Shown: positions 21,356 to 30,467, counted from the first letter of the stretch. The stretch is DNA of 64,000 nt from Bacteroidia bacterium (GCA_030426665.1 JAUHYD010000001.1:62001-126000); one strand, 5' to 3'. Notes: a model not told the origin generated them from the letters alone. A program made the numbers and translations.

Positions 21356-21592
21356 TTATTTGCCGTCTCTCTTTACTACCGAGCCAAGCAGTGTGAGTTT
21401 TACACTTACCGCCTTGGCATCATGAAATGTAAGTAATCTGGTTTGTTGCAACCGGGTGATACTCGGCATCAATTGCTCTCTGCTTGTACTCAACTCATTT
21501 GCCAAATCGTATGTATTGACAAGCGGCCTGGGCTGCAACGTACGCGTACTCATCTCTTTTATTTTCCTGAACACATCATTATCTGTAGACAT
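21356..21592 (-). CDS. Small protein of unknown function, possible winged helix
   Basis: This 78-residue protein is not recognised. The pattern of a short helix, a TYDLANELSTSREQLMPSITRLQQTRLLTF segment (helix-turn-helix-like) and terminal beta strands (VSVKLTLLGSVV) would suit a small winged-helix DNA-binding domain. The coding frame starts with ATG and has ordinary composition. It lies on the opposite strand to dciA and 76 bp downstream of the next small gene in the same direction. Confidence 0.55.
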   Translation of the reverse strand: MSTDNDVFRKIKEMSTRTLQPRPLVNTYDLANELSTSREQLMPSITRLQQTRLLTFHDAKAVSVKLTLLGSVVKRDGK

Positions 21593-21668
21593 AGCTTCTT
21601 AATTTTCGTCGTCGTCACTTATAAACAAGTGAGCTGCTGTTTAAGCCCTGAGTCACACTTCCCAACTA

Positions 21669-21890
21669 CTAAATAATACCCCTGCTCAACTTGTTCAATA
21701 AAGTTACATAGGCAGCTTTAGCTCCATCCGGCATTGCTTTTAGCACCTCTGAGGCGATAACCGGATAAGACTTTTCATCTTTCCATTCTATCTTTCCGTC
21801 CCAAATTTTTTGCAATTCAGGAGAAGTTTGTCTCATTATACGTGCGAAGGACGTGTTGAATTGTCTTTGTAATTCAGGCGTAATTGTCAT
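21669..21890 (-). CDS. Small helical protein of unknown function
   Basis: This 73-residue protein is not recognised. It is predicted helical from its composition (TPELQRQFNTSFARIMRQ near the start) and has no signal peptide, so it is likely cytoplasmic. It starts with ATG, has even codon use and points the same way as the 78-residue gene downstream, with 76 bp between them. They may be co-transcribed. Confidence 0.55.
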   Translation of the reverse strand: MTITPELQRQFNTSFARIMRQTSPELQKIWDGKIEWKDEKSYPVIASEVLKAMPDGAKAAYVTLLNKLSRGII

Positions 21891-22024
21891 TATTTAGATT
21901 GAAAAGTGCGTAGAAATAGCTGGGCAGTAATGAGAATTACACTCAGATGTAATGAAGGTAAACCTATTTACCCACATTTATCGATTTATTTTTAATAACA
22001 ACGGTAATAAAAAGAGCAACGTAA

Positions 22025-22912
22025 TCAGGCAAGTAGTTCGCAAGGCTTAAGCCCCGTTTGCCTTTTGAAGGCAGTGCTAAAGTGAGATATACTACTGTAA
22101 CCCAACGTATTAGCGACATCGGTCACTGACATGCCTTCCTGCTGCAACAATACCTTTGCCCGGGCTATCCGTAAACCCTGCTGATATTCATGAATTGTTT
22201 TGCCGGCTAATGCCTTGAAGCCTTTTTTCAGGTAACATTCATTCATTGCCACCAATCGGGAAAGCTCCTTGATAGTGTGTGTTCTATCGATATTATCTTG
22301 AATGATCTGCATTGCGGCTACAATCTTCTCGCGTTCGCCCTCGTAAACCAAAAAGCGACAAGCAGGCACCTGGCACGTAGTAAAGGGAGCTGCAATGCAC
22401 TCCAACGCCCTGCGAAGCAATCCCATTGCCGCATCTGACCGATGAAGTGACTGAACAAAGGGAGAGGTTTTCACCTCTTGCTCTAACTGCCGAAGCAGGG
22501 TACGTGCCTGGGCACATACCGAAAACTGTTGTTCCGTAGTACGATCGAAGCGAAAGGGCTGATTAGCGGATAGTACAGATTCCGGGTATTGCTTGAAGAA
22601 GTCGGGTAAAAAGCGAATTTGATACACCGCAGCCGGTCCGTCGGCATCCTCCGAATACTCCAGATAACAAAGGTGCAGGCAGTAGCTATTATCATCAATA
22701 GGATAGAGATACAGTGTTCCTTTGTCGTCCGGCATATCCTCTACTGACACCCAAACTGACAGTCGCTCAGCCTCCACAAAATTGTTTACAGAAATCGTGG
22801 CACGGTCTGCAATGCGCAAACCCTCACCAAGAAACTGCTCGGCAATTTTAGTGTTAACATCTGCTTTCTGTACTGTCTTTATCACATTGCAAAGGTAGGG
22901 GCTATTGCCCAA
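22025..22912 (-). CDS. AraC family transcriptional regulator
   Basis: The C-terminal third (about residues 195-295) is an AraC/XylS double helix-turn-helix: first HTH IKELSRLVAMNECYLKKGF, second SVTDVANTLGYSSISHF followed by FKRQTGLKPCE. The N-terminal 190 residues form an unassigned ligand-sensing region. The frame starts with TTG at 22912. No ATG occurs until 22738, and a GTG at 22885 is an alternative. A TACCTTTG -7-like box at 22897-22890 lies inside this N-terminus, so the real start may be at or after 22885. The gene follows the aldo/keto reductase on the same strand after 57 bp and could control it. Confidence 0.88.
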   Translation of the reverse strand: MGNSPYLCNVIKTVQKADVNTKIAEQFLGEGLRIADRATISVNNFVEAERLSVWVSVEDMPDDKGTLYLYPIDDNSYCLHLCYLEYSEDADGPAAVYQIRFLPDFFKQYPESVLSANQPFRFDRTTEQQFSVCAQARTLLRQLEQEVKTSPFVQSLHRSDAAMGLLRRALECIAAPFTTCQVPACRFLVYEGEREKIVAAMQIIQDNIDRTHTIKELSRLVAMNECYLKKGFKALAGKTIHEYQQGLRIARAKVLLQQEGMSVTDVANTLGYSSISHFSTAFKRQTGLKPCELLA

Positions 22913-22969
22913 TCTATTTGTCAGAGATATATCAAATCACGTTATCGCCTAAGACCGTGCTGCTTGAGA

Positions 22970-23944
22970 CTATGGTTTTGACCCCATAATGTCGTCTATA
23001 TTCTTCATTATTTCAGGTGTAAGTTGCTGATACACATCAAGTGCTTTCAGGTTTGCAGTAAGCTGACTCTCCTTAGTAGCACCAAGAATAGCGGTAGTCA
23101 CATTTGGGTTATGTATGCACCAAGCAATAGCCAATGTAGCTAATGATGTATCCATACCTGCAGCAACCGAAGCCAGCTTTTTCACTCTGTCTATTTTGTC
23201 CTGCTCCAGCATACGGTCTTTCAGCCAGGAGTAGTTTTCCAAAGCCAGACGAGAGCCTTCGGGTATTCCATCGTTGTACTTCCCGGTGAGTAGCCCACTT
23301 GCCAGCGGACTCCATATCGTTGTCCCCAAACCCGGTCCACTGAAAACAGGCAGGTAATCGCTTTCCATTTTTTCCCGCTCAAACATATTGTACTGCGGCT
23401 GCTCCATAGCCGGACCTATGAGGCCGAGCTTATCTGCTACTTTGTGGGCTTCCATAATTTCGGCTGCGCTCCACTCGCTGGTACCCCAATACAATATTTT
23501 GCCTTGTTGCAGCAAGATGTTCATTGTTGTCACCACTTCCTGCATCGGGGTTTCAGGGTCAGGGCGGTGGCAATAAAACAAATCAAGGTAATCTGTTTGC
23601 ATTCTGCTCAATGCCGCATTGCACGCTTCTGTAAGGTGCTTCCGGCTTAGTCCGTTCTGGTTAGGTTTATTGTTCTTGCCATACAGTCCGAAAAATGCCT
23701 TGCTTGAAATACAATAAGAGGTACGGTCCCAATTTTTCATTTTCAGTACACGCCCCATCATCTCCTCTGACCTGCCACCCTCATAAGCCTCAGCATTGTC
23801 GAAAAAGTTGATACCGTTATCGTATGCCAACCCCATTAACCTGTCAGAGGCACTATCATCTACCTGCTTTGAGAATGTTACCCAAGATCCATAAGACAAC
23901 ACACTTAACTTCAATCCGGTATTACCCATCTTCCTGTATTCCAT
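22970..23944 (-). CDS. Aldo/keto reductase, Kv-beta-like
   Basis: The 324-residue TIM-barrel protein has the AKR signature at the N-terminus: NFFDNAEAYEGGRSE (about 44-58) carries catalytic Asp and Tyr, SSKAFFG carries Lys and YCHRPDP carries His. Together they form the D-Y-K-H tetrad. The C-terminal NADPH-binding part has GATKESQLTANL. Overall it resembles the potassium-channel beta-subunit/YghZ-like AKR subfamily. It reduces aldehydes or ketones with NADPH; the substrate is unknown. The AraC regulator lies downstream on the same strand, a common regulator-reductase pairing. Confidence 0.92.
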   Translation of the reverse strand: MEYRKMGNTGLKLSVLSYGSWVTFSKQVDDSASDRLMGLAYDNGINFFDNAEAYEGGRSEEMMGRVLKMKNWDRTSYCISSKAFFGLYGKNNKPNQNGLSRKHLTEACNAALSRMQTDYLDLFYCHRPDPETPMQEVVTTMNILLQQGKILYWGTSEWSAAEIMEAHKVADKLGLIGPAMEQPQYNMFEREKMESDYLPVFSGPGLGTTIWSPLASGLLTGKYNDGIPEGSRLALENYSWLKDRMLEQDKIDRVKKLASVAAGMDTSLATLAIAWCIHNPNVTTAILGATKESQLTANLKALDVYQQLTPEIMKNIDDIMGSKP

Positions 23945-24041
23945 AGCTACTATTTTGGTTTAGTTTTATTTAGATTGTACATCACTTACTGCAAGTACAA
24001 AATAACGACATTTACATCGGCCCGACCAATACCTTATAAAC

Positions 24042-24332
24042 ATGAAAACATCAATAGTCTTTATAACGATTGTATTCCTAAGTTGTTTGTGTAAGATTAT
24101 GCATGCAGCCGTTCCTGTTCAAACATCCTTTCCCCAAGGTACCGATACTACTTTGGTACAATCTAACAGAATAGCACCACTCCGTATTCGCCCTTTACAA
24201 CGTTTCATCTTAGTGATTGTAATTGTACCAGGGGTATTAGAACCGACACGAATTACAAAAAGTCAACGCAAAGATGTCAAAAAGCTACTGCGTAAAAAGG
24301 CTCAAGAAACAAGCGAAGCAACCACCGACTAA
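24042..24332 (+). CDS. Small exported protein of unknown function
   Basis: This 96-residue protein has a clear signal peptide (residues 1-22, ending MHA). A second hydrophobic stretch lies at about 55-65 (FILVIVIVPGVL), with a basic Lys/Arg-rich C-terminus (KDVKKLLRKKAQE). No family is recognised. Its stop overlaps the end of the convergent polA by four bases (24329-24332). With so little to go on, a false ORF is possible, but the signal peptide supports a real gene. Confidence 0.5.
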   Translation: MKTSIVFITIVFLSCLCKIMHAAVPVQTSFPQGTDTTLVQSNRIAPLRIRPLQRFILVIVIVPGVLEPTRITKSQRKDVKKLLRKKAQETSEATTD

Positions 24333-27166
24333 TGCGCCTCTAACCAATTGGCTCCGCTACCTGCCTCGGCATTCGTTGGAACCTCGTGCGGTAGTGCCAT
24401 CGCCCCCTCCATGCAAGATACTATAAGCGACTTTACTTCCTCTGCCTCGGCATGTGGGACGTCCAGCACCAATTCATCGTGTACCTGCAATATCATGCGT
24501 GTATTTAGCTCGCGCTTCTTCAACTCCCTGTGTACCACTATCATTGCCAGTTTTATCATATCGGCAGCAGTACCCTGTATCGGCATGTTTATGGCATTTC
24601 GCTCTGCATAGCCTCTTACTGTAAAGTTTTTAGAATAAATGTCTTTCAACCACCGTTTGCGCCCCAATACCGTTTGCACATATCCATGTTCTTTTGCAAA
24701 CTCGACTGAGGTATCCATATATTTTTTGATGGATGGATACTGCACAAAGTAGTTCTCAATAATTTCCTTTGCTTCACTTCTGCTCACCCCTATATTCTCT
24801 GCCAACCCGAACGCCGACTGGCCATATATAATCCCAAAGTTCACTGCTTTAGCTGCACGGCGCATATCCTTGGTCACTTCCGACTCTGCAACTCCATATA
24901 CTTTGGCGGCTGTTGCCGTGTGAATGTCTTTGTTCTCTTTGAACGCAGCAATCATATTCTCATCGCCACTTATCGCTGCAACAATCCGTAATTCTATCTG
25001 AGAATAATCTGCAGCTATCAGCATGTGTCCTGAATCTCTCGGTATGAATGCCTTTCTTATTTCCCTGCCTCTGTCCGTTCTTATAGGTATGTTTTGCAGG
25101 TTGGGGTTGTTGCTACTCAATCGCCCTGTTACGGCAACAGCCTGACTGAAGCTGGTATGCAGCCTGCCTGTACGTGGGTTTATCAAACCCGGCAAAGAAT
25201 CAACATAAGTACTTTTCAGCTTAGTCAGTTCTCTGTAAGTAAGTATTTCATCTACTATCTCATGTTTACTTCTCAGCTTCTGCAATACATCTTCTCCGGT
25301 AGCATACTGTCCGGTTTTTGTCTTTTTTATCTTCTTGTCGCCGTCAATCTTCATCACATCAAACAGCACTTCTCCTAACTGTTTGGGTGAACCAATGTTA
25401 AACTGCAATCCCGCATGCTTGTAAATGCTTTCCTCTGCTTTCTTAATGTCTGTACCCAAATCGACAGAGTAATTATTGAGGAAGTCTACATCGAGTCCTA
25501 CTCCCTCATACTCCATATCTACAAGCACCGGCACCAACGGGCTTTCCACCGTTTCAAACACCTTACTTACTTCCTTTTCTGTCAGTAGCGGGTCAAAAGC
25601 TTTCTTAAGTTGCAAGGTTACATCTACATCTTCTGTTGCATATTCCTTTACCTCTTCGATAGGAACATCCCGCATAGTGCCTTGACTCTTCCCTTTTTTA
25701 CCGATAAGTGTTTCTATTGACACCGGCTGATAGTTGAGGTACTTAATACTCATCATATCCATGCTGCGCTTACCATCCGGGTCTATCACGTAGTTTGCCA
25801 ACATGGTATCATAGGTGGCACCCTTCAATTCGAAACCATACCACTTCAGCATCAGCATGTCGTACTTGATATTTTGCCCTACCCAAAGTATGTCTTTACT
25901 GTCAAATAGCGGCTGAAATTGCTTTAGTACTACTATCACGCCTTCTCTATCTTCGGGCACACTTACAAAGTAACCGCTACCCTTCTCGAATGAGAAACTC
26001 ATACCGACTAAGTCAGCAAGGTTGGCATCTATACCAGTTGTCTCTGTATCGAAAGCTATTTCCTTTTTTGTAAGCAACAATGATACCAACTCCCCTATGC
26101 CTGCATCGTCATTAACCAACTTGTAGTCATGCGCCACATCGTTTATGGTAGCATAGTTTGCCACTTCTGCATTGGCTGCATCGTCGGCTTCCACCTCCTG
26201 AGGAGATGCCGCCTGAGCAGCCTTGGTGGTTGCACCCCTCTTTTGAGGCACCACATTTCCGAACAAATCTCTATTCCCTTCCTCTGCTTCCGAACCGCCA
26301 AGTATGCGCTTGCTCAATGCTCTGAACTCCAACTCTCCGAACACCTCTGCAAGTGCTTCACTATTTTTTTCTTCTACCCGGAAGTCGCCTTCATGGAATG
26401 GAACAGGCACATTGGTGATAATCGTCGCCAGCTTCTTCGACATCAGGGCAAGATCTTTGCCTTTGCGTATTTTCTCTCCGAGGGCCCCCTTTATCTCATC
26501 GGCATGAGCAAGGATGTTCTCCATGGTGTCGTACTGCGCAAGGAGCTTGGCAGCCGTTTTTTCTCCGACCCCCGGTATACCGGGTATGTTATCTACCGAA
26601 TCGCCCATCAGCCCCAGCATATCTATAACCTGATCTACCCGCTGTATGCCCCACTTTGCACACACTTCTTTTTCGCCCATTATCTCCATCTCACTCTTTC
26701 CGGAAGATGGTTTGTAGATGTAGATATTCTCCCGTACAATTTGCCCATAATCCTTATCGGGCGTGACCATATATACCTCATAACCCAAATCTGCGGCCTC
26801 CAATGCCAGCGACCCTATAATATCATCCGCTTCATAGCCATCCAACTCCAGACAGGGCAAATTAAAACCTTTAATAATCCGTTTAATGTCGGGCACTGCC
26901 ATCAACAAATCTTCCGGTGTTTCCTGGCGATTTGCTTTATAGTCGGCAAAGTCTGTGTGCCGCTCTGTAGGAGCGGATGTATCGAACACGACTGCCAGGT
27001 GTGTCGGCTTCTCGCGGTTAATCAGGTCATACAATGTGTTCGTAAATCCGAACTGAGCGTTAGTGTTCTTACCCTTTGTGGTTACACGGGGATTACGTAT
27101 CAGCGCATAGTAGGCGCGGAATATCAATGCAAAAGCATCGAGGAGAAATAGTTTCTTTTCAGGCAT
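24329..27166 (-). CDS. polA: DNA polymerase I
   Basis: The 945-residue protein is complete PolA. The 5'-3' exonuclease (flap nuclease) domain lies at about 1-290, with SVDNIPGIPGVGEKTA. A short Ala/Glu-rich linker follows (about 310-345). The 3'-5' exonuclease domain has intact FDTETTG metal ligands, so proofreading is likely active. The polymerase domain has the palm motif DYSQIELR and the catalytic VHDELVLD. It fills gaps and removes primers during replication and repair. I chose the ATG at 27166, since MPEKKLFLLDAFALIFRAYYAL is the conserved start; the frame from 27184 adds six residues. It converges with a small gene at its 3' end. Confidence 0.96.
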   Translation of the reverse strand: MPEKKLFLLDAFALIFRAYYALIRNPRVTTKGKNTNAQFGFTNTLYDLINREKPTHLAVVFDTSAPTERHTDFADYKANRQETPEDLLMAVPDIKRIIKGFNLPCLELDGYEADDIIGSLALEAADLGYEVYMVTPDKDYGQIVRENIYIYKPSSGKSEMEIMGEKEVCAKWGIQRVDQVIDMLGLMGDSVDNIPGIPGVGEKTAAKLLAQYDTMENILAHADEIKGALGEKIRKGKDLALMSKKLATIITNVPVPFHEGDFRVEEKNSEALAEVFGELEFRALSKRILGGSEAEEGNRDLFGNVVPQKRGATTKAAQAASPQEVEADDAANAEVANYATINDVAHDYKLVNDDAGIGELVSLLLTKKEIAFDTETTGIDANLADLVGMSFSFEKGSGYFVSVPEDREGVIVVLKQFQPLFDSKDILWVGQNIKYDMLMLKWYGFELKGATYDTMLANYVIDPDGKRSMDMMSIKYLNYQPVSIETLIGKKGKSQGTMRDVPIEEVKEYATEDVDVTLQLKKAFDPLLTEKEVSKVFETVESPLVPVLVDMEYEGVGLDVDFLNNYSVDLGTDIKKAEESIYKHAGLQFNIGSPKQLGEVLFDVMKIDGDKKIKKTKTGQYATGEDVLQKLRSKHEIVDEILTYRELTKLKSTYVDSLPGLINPRTGRLHTSFSQAVAVTGRLSSNNPNLQNIPIRTDRGREIRKAFIPRDSGHMLIAADYSQIELRIVAAISGDENMIAAFKENKDIHTATAAKVYGVAESEVTKDMRRAAKAVNFGIIYGQSAFGLAENIGVSRSEAKEIIENYFVQYPSIKKYMDTSVEFAKEHGYVQTVLGRKRWLKDIYSKNFTVRGYAERNAINMPIQGTAADMIKLAMIVVHRELKKRELNTRMILQVHDELVLDVPHAEAEEVKSLIVSCMEGAMALPHEVPTNAEAGSGANWLEAH

Positions 27167-27198
27167 AACGCTAAGGTAATGCAAAACTGAGAAAGCCT

Positions 27199-27327
27199 CT
27201 CCCCGACCCTCTCCCCCGATTATATCGGGGGAGGCAAAAAGAGGGAGGTGTTTTCTAACACACAGCTTGATAACGTAGTTAGCTACAAATGCATTAACAA
27301 TTCGTCGGTCAGAAAGCGACTGCCGAT
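27199..27327. repeat. Interspersed repeat unit 1, copy A
   Basis: The stretch begins with CCCCGACCCTCTCCCCCGAT and contains a perfect 10-bp hairpin (CTCCCCCGAT 27211-27220 / ATCGGGGGAG 27224-27233, 3-nt loop). It continues through GAGGGAGGTG and AGCTACAAATGCATT to a TTCGTCGG motif. Copy B at 29835-29962 is nearly the same over about 128 bp with scattered substitutions. No transposase is present. Confidence 0.8.
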
Positions 27328-27698
27328 TTTGTCAGAGCCTTGATTCTTAGAATTAAAGGAGAGCAGGATTCGCATTGTCTGTGGTGACACAAGATTTTAA
27401 GTGAGTTGCGCAATAATTTTCTTTTTTCACATGTTTGTGTTGATAATCAATTATTTGCAATTTTTCCGGAGGGCAAAATTGCGCATTCTTTGCCCACTTG
27501 TTGCTAGTGGATGGGCAGTGTTTGCTGTTAAACAGGGGACAAAATTCGGTAGTCCTTTTATTGTAGTTTGCATTGTTACAGGGTTTTGATAGCAGCTGTA
27601 AAAACGTCAAAAATCAAGCCAGAAAAAGGTGAAAGACAGAAAAGGATATCCACATTTTGACGGGTGTTTTGGTTGCGAACCTACGCAAGTGATAGACT

Positions 27699-27788
27699 AT
27701 TCGTCGGGCGGAAACCGAGCAACAATTATTGCCCAAGTCAGTCGGGAGACTTCGCCCATCATCTTTAATTGAGGCTATGCTTAGCGGG
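27699..27788. repeat. Interspersed repeat unit 2, copy A
   Basis: This copy runs from ATTCGTCGGGCGGAAACCGA, through CAACAATTATTGCCCAAG and GTCGGGAGACTTCG, to GGCTATGCTTAGCGGG. Copies B (29933-30122) and C (30862-30978) share the two ends but carry different numbers of small hairpins between them. Copy A is the shortest. Confidence 0.75.
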
Positions 27789-27923
27789 TTAATTAGTAGC
27801 ATTCTATTTGCAATTATATTTCGCTCGTTGTTATTGAAAGTAGTTTATCCAAAAATGCCCCAACGTTTTCATAATCTATTCGGTCTTTGTGTATATCAGA
27901 TAATTTTTAAAAAACAAAACCTC

Positions 27924-29627
27924 ATGAAAAAACTATCCTATTTAATTATTGCGTTTTTCACAATTTTGCTGGCAGGAACCAATTTGAAAGCCCAAACAAT
28001 TTCGTCACATACTGAAACCAATGACACATGTTCCACTGTCGGCTTTATTGTATCCTCTACCGGCTGCACAAGCGGACAGACTGTCAAGATTTACTTTGGT
28101 GATGGCACCAGTGCAGTCAGTACTGCTTACTGCTCCGGCTCTTCCGGGTCCGCGATTTTTTCCCATGCGTATTCAGCCTCAGGCAGTTATACGATAAAAG
28201 AAGTATTGAGCGATGCGACGGGCGGTTTAGATTCTGTAACGTTTACCACTACCGTTTCGTTTTGCAGCAATTTGCACGTGCGTCTGTATTTAGATGTGAA
28301 TGGAAATTGCATTAAAGATGCCGGTGAGCCAAACCTGTGTATACCTGTTACGGTTGCAATAGATTCAGCCGGGTACCCAATCGATACTGTAACTATGACG
28401 GCTGGCATAAGTTACTTCACACGCGGGATTCCCGGAACCGTATATGGTTTCCGGTTAGTATCTCCGCCGGCAGGGTTATCATTAACATGTCCATCCTCAG
28501 GTGTCATACACAGTACTATACTTTCGTCGGGGATGCTTGCCTCTGTTGAGTATTTCGGATTTCAGTGTGTTACGAGCTCTTCGTTTGATTTGAAAATGTA
28601 TGCAGCCTTTTGGCCTGCTCTGGGAGGGCTATTAGCAAACACAGCCGGAGTGACGGTAAACAACAGCAGCTGTACCGGCACTCCCGCTGTAGTGAATTTT
28701 GAATTCAGCCCGAAATATTCTTTCGGTTGGGTTTCGCCACCTTCACTCAGCTACACGGTAACCGGCACATCTGTATCAGTTGACGTTGGTACTGTTGGAG
28801 CATTTACACCGAAGTCCTTCTCTGTTGGTTTGATACCAGTATCAGCACTTACAATCGGAGATACGGTCAACAGTACCTTTACGGTAACACCAATAACCGG
28901 AGACTCGAACCCTACGAACAATGTTATAATCAGATGCGATACTGTAAGAGCGGCCTTTGACCCCAACCGAAAGTCAGTGACACCCACCGGCGACATTGCC
29001 GCAGGTACTAAACTGGAATATTTGCTAGAATTTGAAAATGATGGTAATGACACTGCGTATAATATACATATCATGGATACATTATCAGAATACTTAGATA
29101 TAAACACTTTCCAGATGGGAGGAGGCACGCACGCTGTGGACATAATTAAATATGTAGGTGCGGGCAAAAACATTCTGAAATTTGACTTTCCGGATATTCG
29201 CCTGCCAGACAGCACACATCACGACTATTGCAGAGGGTCAGTCGCTTTCTCAATCAATGCGAAATCCACACTTTCTCCGGGTACTACTATCGCCAACCGT
29301 GTAGGTATTTATTTCGATACCAACCCTGTTGTAATGACCAACACTGCGTATAGTCGGATACCATTACCAACGGGTGTTAAAAACAATGTCGCATTGACCA
29401 GAGTAAAGATTTACCCTAATCCGGTCCGCGAAGAGTTGACAATAAAGACAGATGCCGGTTCCTACCAATCGATGACCATATACAACATAATTGGTCAGAT
29501 GATACTATCGGAAAAAGTAAACCAAGCTGCAACAAAAATAGATGTACACGCACTTAATCCCGGTATCTATTACCTATCGTTGAAAGGAACAAACGGAGCA
29601 AAAACAATAAAGTTCGAAAAACAATAA
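27924..29627 (+). CDS. T9SS-secreted surface protein with DUF7619-like domain
   Basis: The 567-residue protein has a signal peptide (1-24, ending LKAQ). A PKD-like beta domain (about 25-115) shows the IYFGDGTS and FSHAYSASGSYTIKEV pattern. Two or three further beta domains follow. A conserved Bacteroidota domain (about 345-475) contains DPNRKSVTPTG and YLLEFENDGNDTAYN, which I assign to DUF7619. The last 75 residues are a T9SS type A sorting domain (KIYPNPVREELTI, then YNIIGQ). I chose the ATG at 27924; an upstream frame from 27729 reads through repeat unit 2 and lacks a signal peptide. An outer-membrane attached adhesin or matrix role is likely but unproven. Confidence 0.88.
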   Translation: MKKLSYLIIAFFTILLAGTNLKAQTISSHTETNDTCSTVGFIVSSTGCTSGQTVKIYFGDGTSAVSTAYCSGSSGSAIFSHAYSASGSYTIKEVLSDATGGLDSVTFTTTVSFCSNLHVRLYLDVNGNCIKDAGEPNLCIPVTVAIDSAGYPIDTVTMTAGISYFTRGIPGTVYGFRLVSPPAGLSLTCPSSGVIHSTILSSGMLASVEYFGFQCVTSSSFDLKMYAAFWPALGGLLANTAGVTVNNSSCTGTPAVVNFEFSPKYSFGWVSPPSLSYTVTGTSVSVDVGTVGAFTPKSFSVGLIPVSALTIGDTVNSTFTVTPITGDSNPTNNVIIRCDTVRAAFDPNRKSVTPTGDIAAGTKLEYLLEFENDGNDTAYNIHIMDTLSEYLDINTFQMGGGTHAVDIIKYVGAGKNILKFDFPDIRLPDSTHHDYCRGSVAFSINAKSTLSPGTTIANRVGIYFDTNPVVMTNTAYSRIPLPTGVKNNVALTRVKIYPNPVREELTIKTDAGSYQSMTIYNIIGQMILSEKVNQAATKIDVHALNPGIYYLSLKGTNGAKTIKFEKQ

Positions 29628-29651
29628 TAGTAACTTATACTTTAATTTCCC

Positions 29652-29690
29652 GGGCTGTTTCGGATGGAAAATCGAAACAGCCCATTTTTA
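29652..29690 (+). terminator. Rho-independent terminator of T9SS cargo gene
   Basis: GGGCTGTTTCG (29652-29662) pairs perfectly with CGAAACAGCCC (29673-29683) around a 10-nt loop. A T-run follows, 25 nt after the stop. Confidence 0.85.
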
Positions 29691-29834
29691 TATATAGCTG
29701 AGTATATGTCTCAGTTAAGTCAGCTTACTATATCGCAGTAACAAAGCTCGCTGCCAGGTCAATGACGAAAAGTATATGCGCCGATGAAGCTAGCTCTTTC
29801 CAAAAAGAGCAGCCTATCCCGCCACCGCGGACAC

Positions 29835-29962
29835 GCCCCGACCCTCTCCCCCGATTGTTTCGGGGCAGGCGAAAAGAGGGAGGTGTTATATAACACAGCT
29901 TGATAACGTGGTTAGCTACAAATGCATTTACAATTCGTCGGGTAGAAACCGACTGCCGAGAT
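29835..29962. repeat. Interspersed repeat unit 1, copy B
   Basis: Nearly the same as 27199-27327. Its G-rich hairpin is partly decayed: CCCCGA (29849-29854) pairs with TCGGGG (29860-29865) around TTGTT. Unit 2 copy B begins inside its right end, at the shared TTCGTCGG motif. Confidence 0.8.
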
Positions 29963-30122
29963 TGCGATGGTTTCACTGATGCAAATATGGATGTATGTCA
30001 GCGAGACGCTGACGTGAATAAGGACCAAGGGAGACCCTTGGACCAGTGGAGTCTGAACTCCGCTAAGGTCGAAGCCGGGAGACTTCGCCCATCACTTTTA
30101 ATTATGGCTACGCTTAGCGGGG
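29933..30122. repeat. Interspersed repeat unit 2, copy B, with four tandem hairpins
   Basis: Four small hairpins lie in a row. GTCAGCG-AGA-CGCTGAC (29997-30013) comes first, then CCAAGGG-AGA-CCCTTGG (30025-30041). GGAGT-CTGA-ACTCC (30048-30061) is third, then CGAAG..CTTCG around CGGGAG (30070-30087). The unit ends with GGCTACGCTTAGCGGGG. The two outer flanks match copies A and C. Confidence 0.8.
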
Positions 30123-30155
30123 AATAAGACCCAAAAAGGCGTACGCCCAGACAAA

Positions 30156-30455
30156 CTATGCAGCATTACCAGAAAAACGTGTAATACTACCGAACTCATC
30201 GCCCTTTGCATTTCGTTCTTCTTCCAGATCATAGTCATCCTGCAAACCCAACCAAAACTTAGGCGTATTCCCAAAATATGCAGATAGGCGCAAAGCGGTA
30301 TCAGCGGTTATCCTTCTGTTGCCATTGACTATCTGAGACACCCTTGTTTGAGGTATTCCTGTATCCTTCGCCAAACGATACGCTGAAATCCCGAGTTCAT
30401 CAAGAAACTCCTCTTTCAGTACCTCGCCGGGGTGTACGTTCTTAAGCTTGTCCAT
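30156..30455 (-). CDS. higA: HigA family antitoxin (XRE-type)
   Basis: The 99-residue protein opens with HPGEVLKEEFLDELGIS and contains an XRE helix-turn-helix (about 22-60) with TRVSQIVNGNRRIT. The typical HigA ending FWLGLQDDYDLE follows. This is the HigA addiction-module antitoxin family: it neutralises the HigB ribonuclease and represses its own operon by DNA binding. It lies 12 bp downstream of higB on the same strand, the usual toxin-first order of this family. Two copies of an interspersed repeat flank the pair. Confidence 0.93.
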   Translation of the reverse strand: MDKLKNVHPGEVLKEEFLDELGISAYRLAKDTGIPQTRVSQIVNGNRRITADTALRLSAYFGNTPKFWLGLQDDYDLEEERNAKGDEFGSITRFSGNAA

Positions 30456-30467
30456 AATATTCGTCTA

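Larger units (their letters stand above)
27167..27923. other. Intergenic region with repeat copies between polA and T9SS cargo gene
   Basis: This stretch of about 750 bp holds repeat unit 1 (27199-27327), about 370 bp of AT-rich sequence without a convincing gene, then repeat unit 2 (27699-27788). Short ORFs on both strands lack conserved features. The cargo gene's promoter should lie in 27790-27920, but I see no clear -7 box. Confidence 0.6.
29691..30155. other. Repeat-bearing intergenic region before higA
   Basis: Between the terminator and the end of higA lies a joined copy of repeat units 1 and 2 (29835-30122). The flanks hold no gene I can support. Confidence 0.6.

Noticed and set aside
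26129-27151. Long open frame (340 codons) on the plus strand inside polA
   Set aside because: It is antisense to the conserved 5'-3' exonuclease part of polA and has no recognisable domain.
27353-27610. Open frame of 85 codons on the minus strand between polA and the cargo gene
   Set aside because: Cys/Asn-rich product with no recognisable feature, in AT-rich sequence between repeats.
29997-30087. CRISPR array
   Set aside because: The repeated hairpins have different sequences and irregular spacing, with no constant repeat of CRISPR length and no cas genes.
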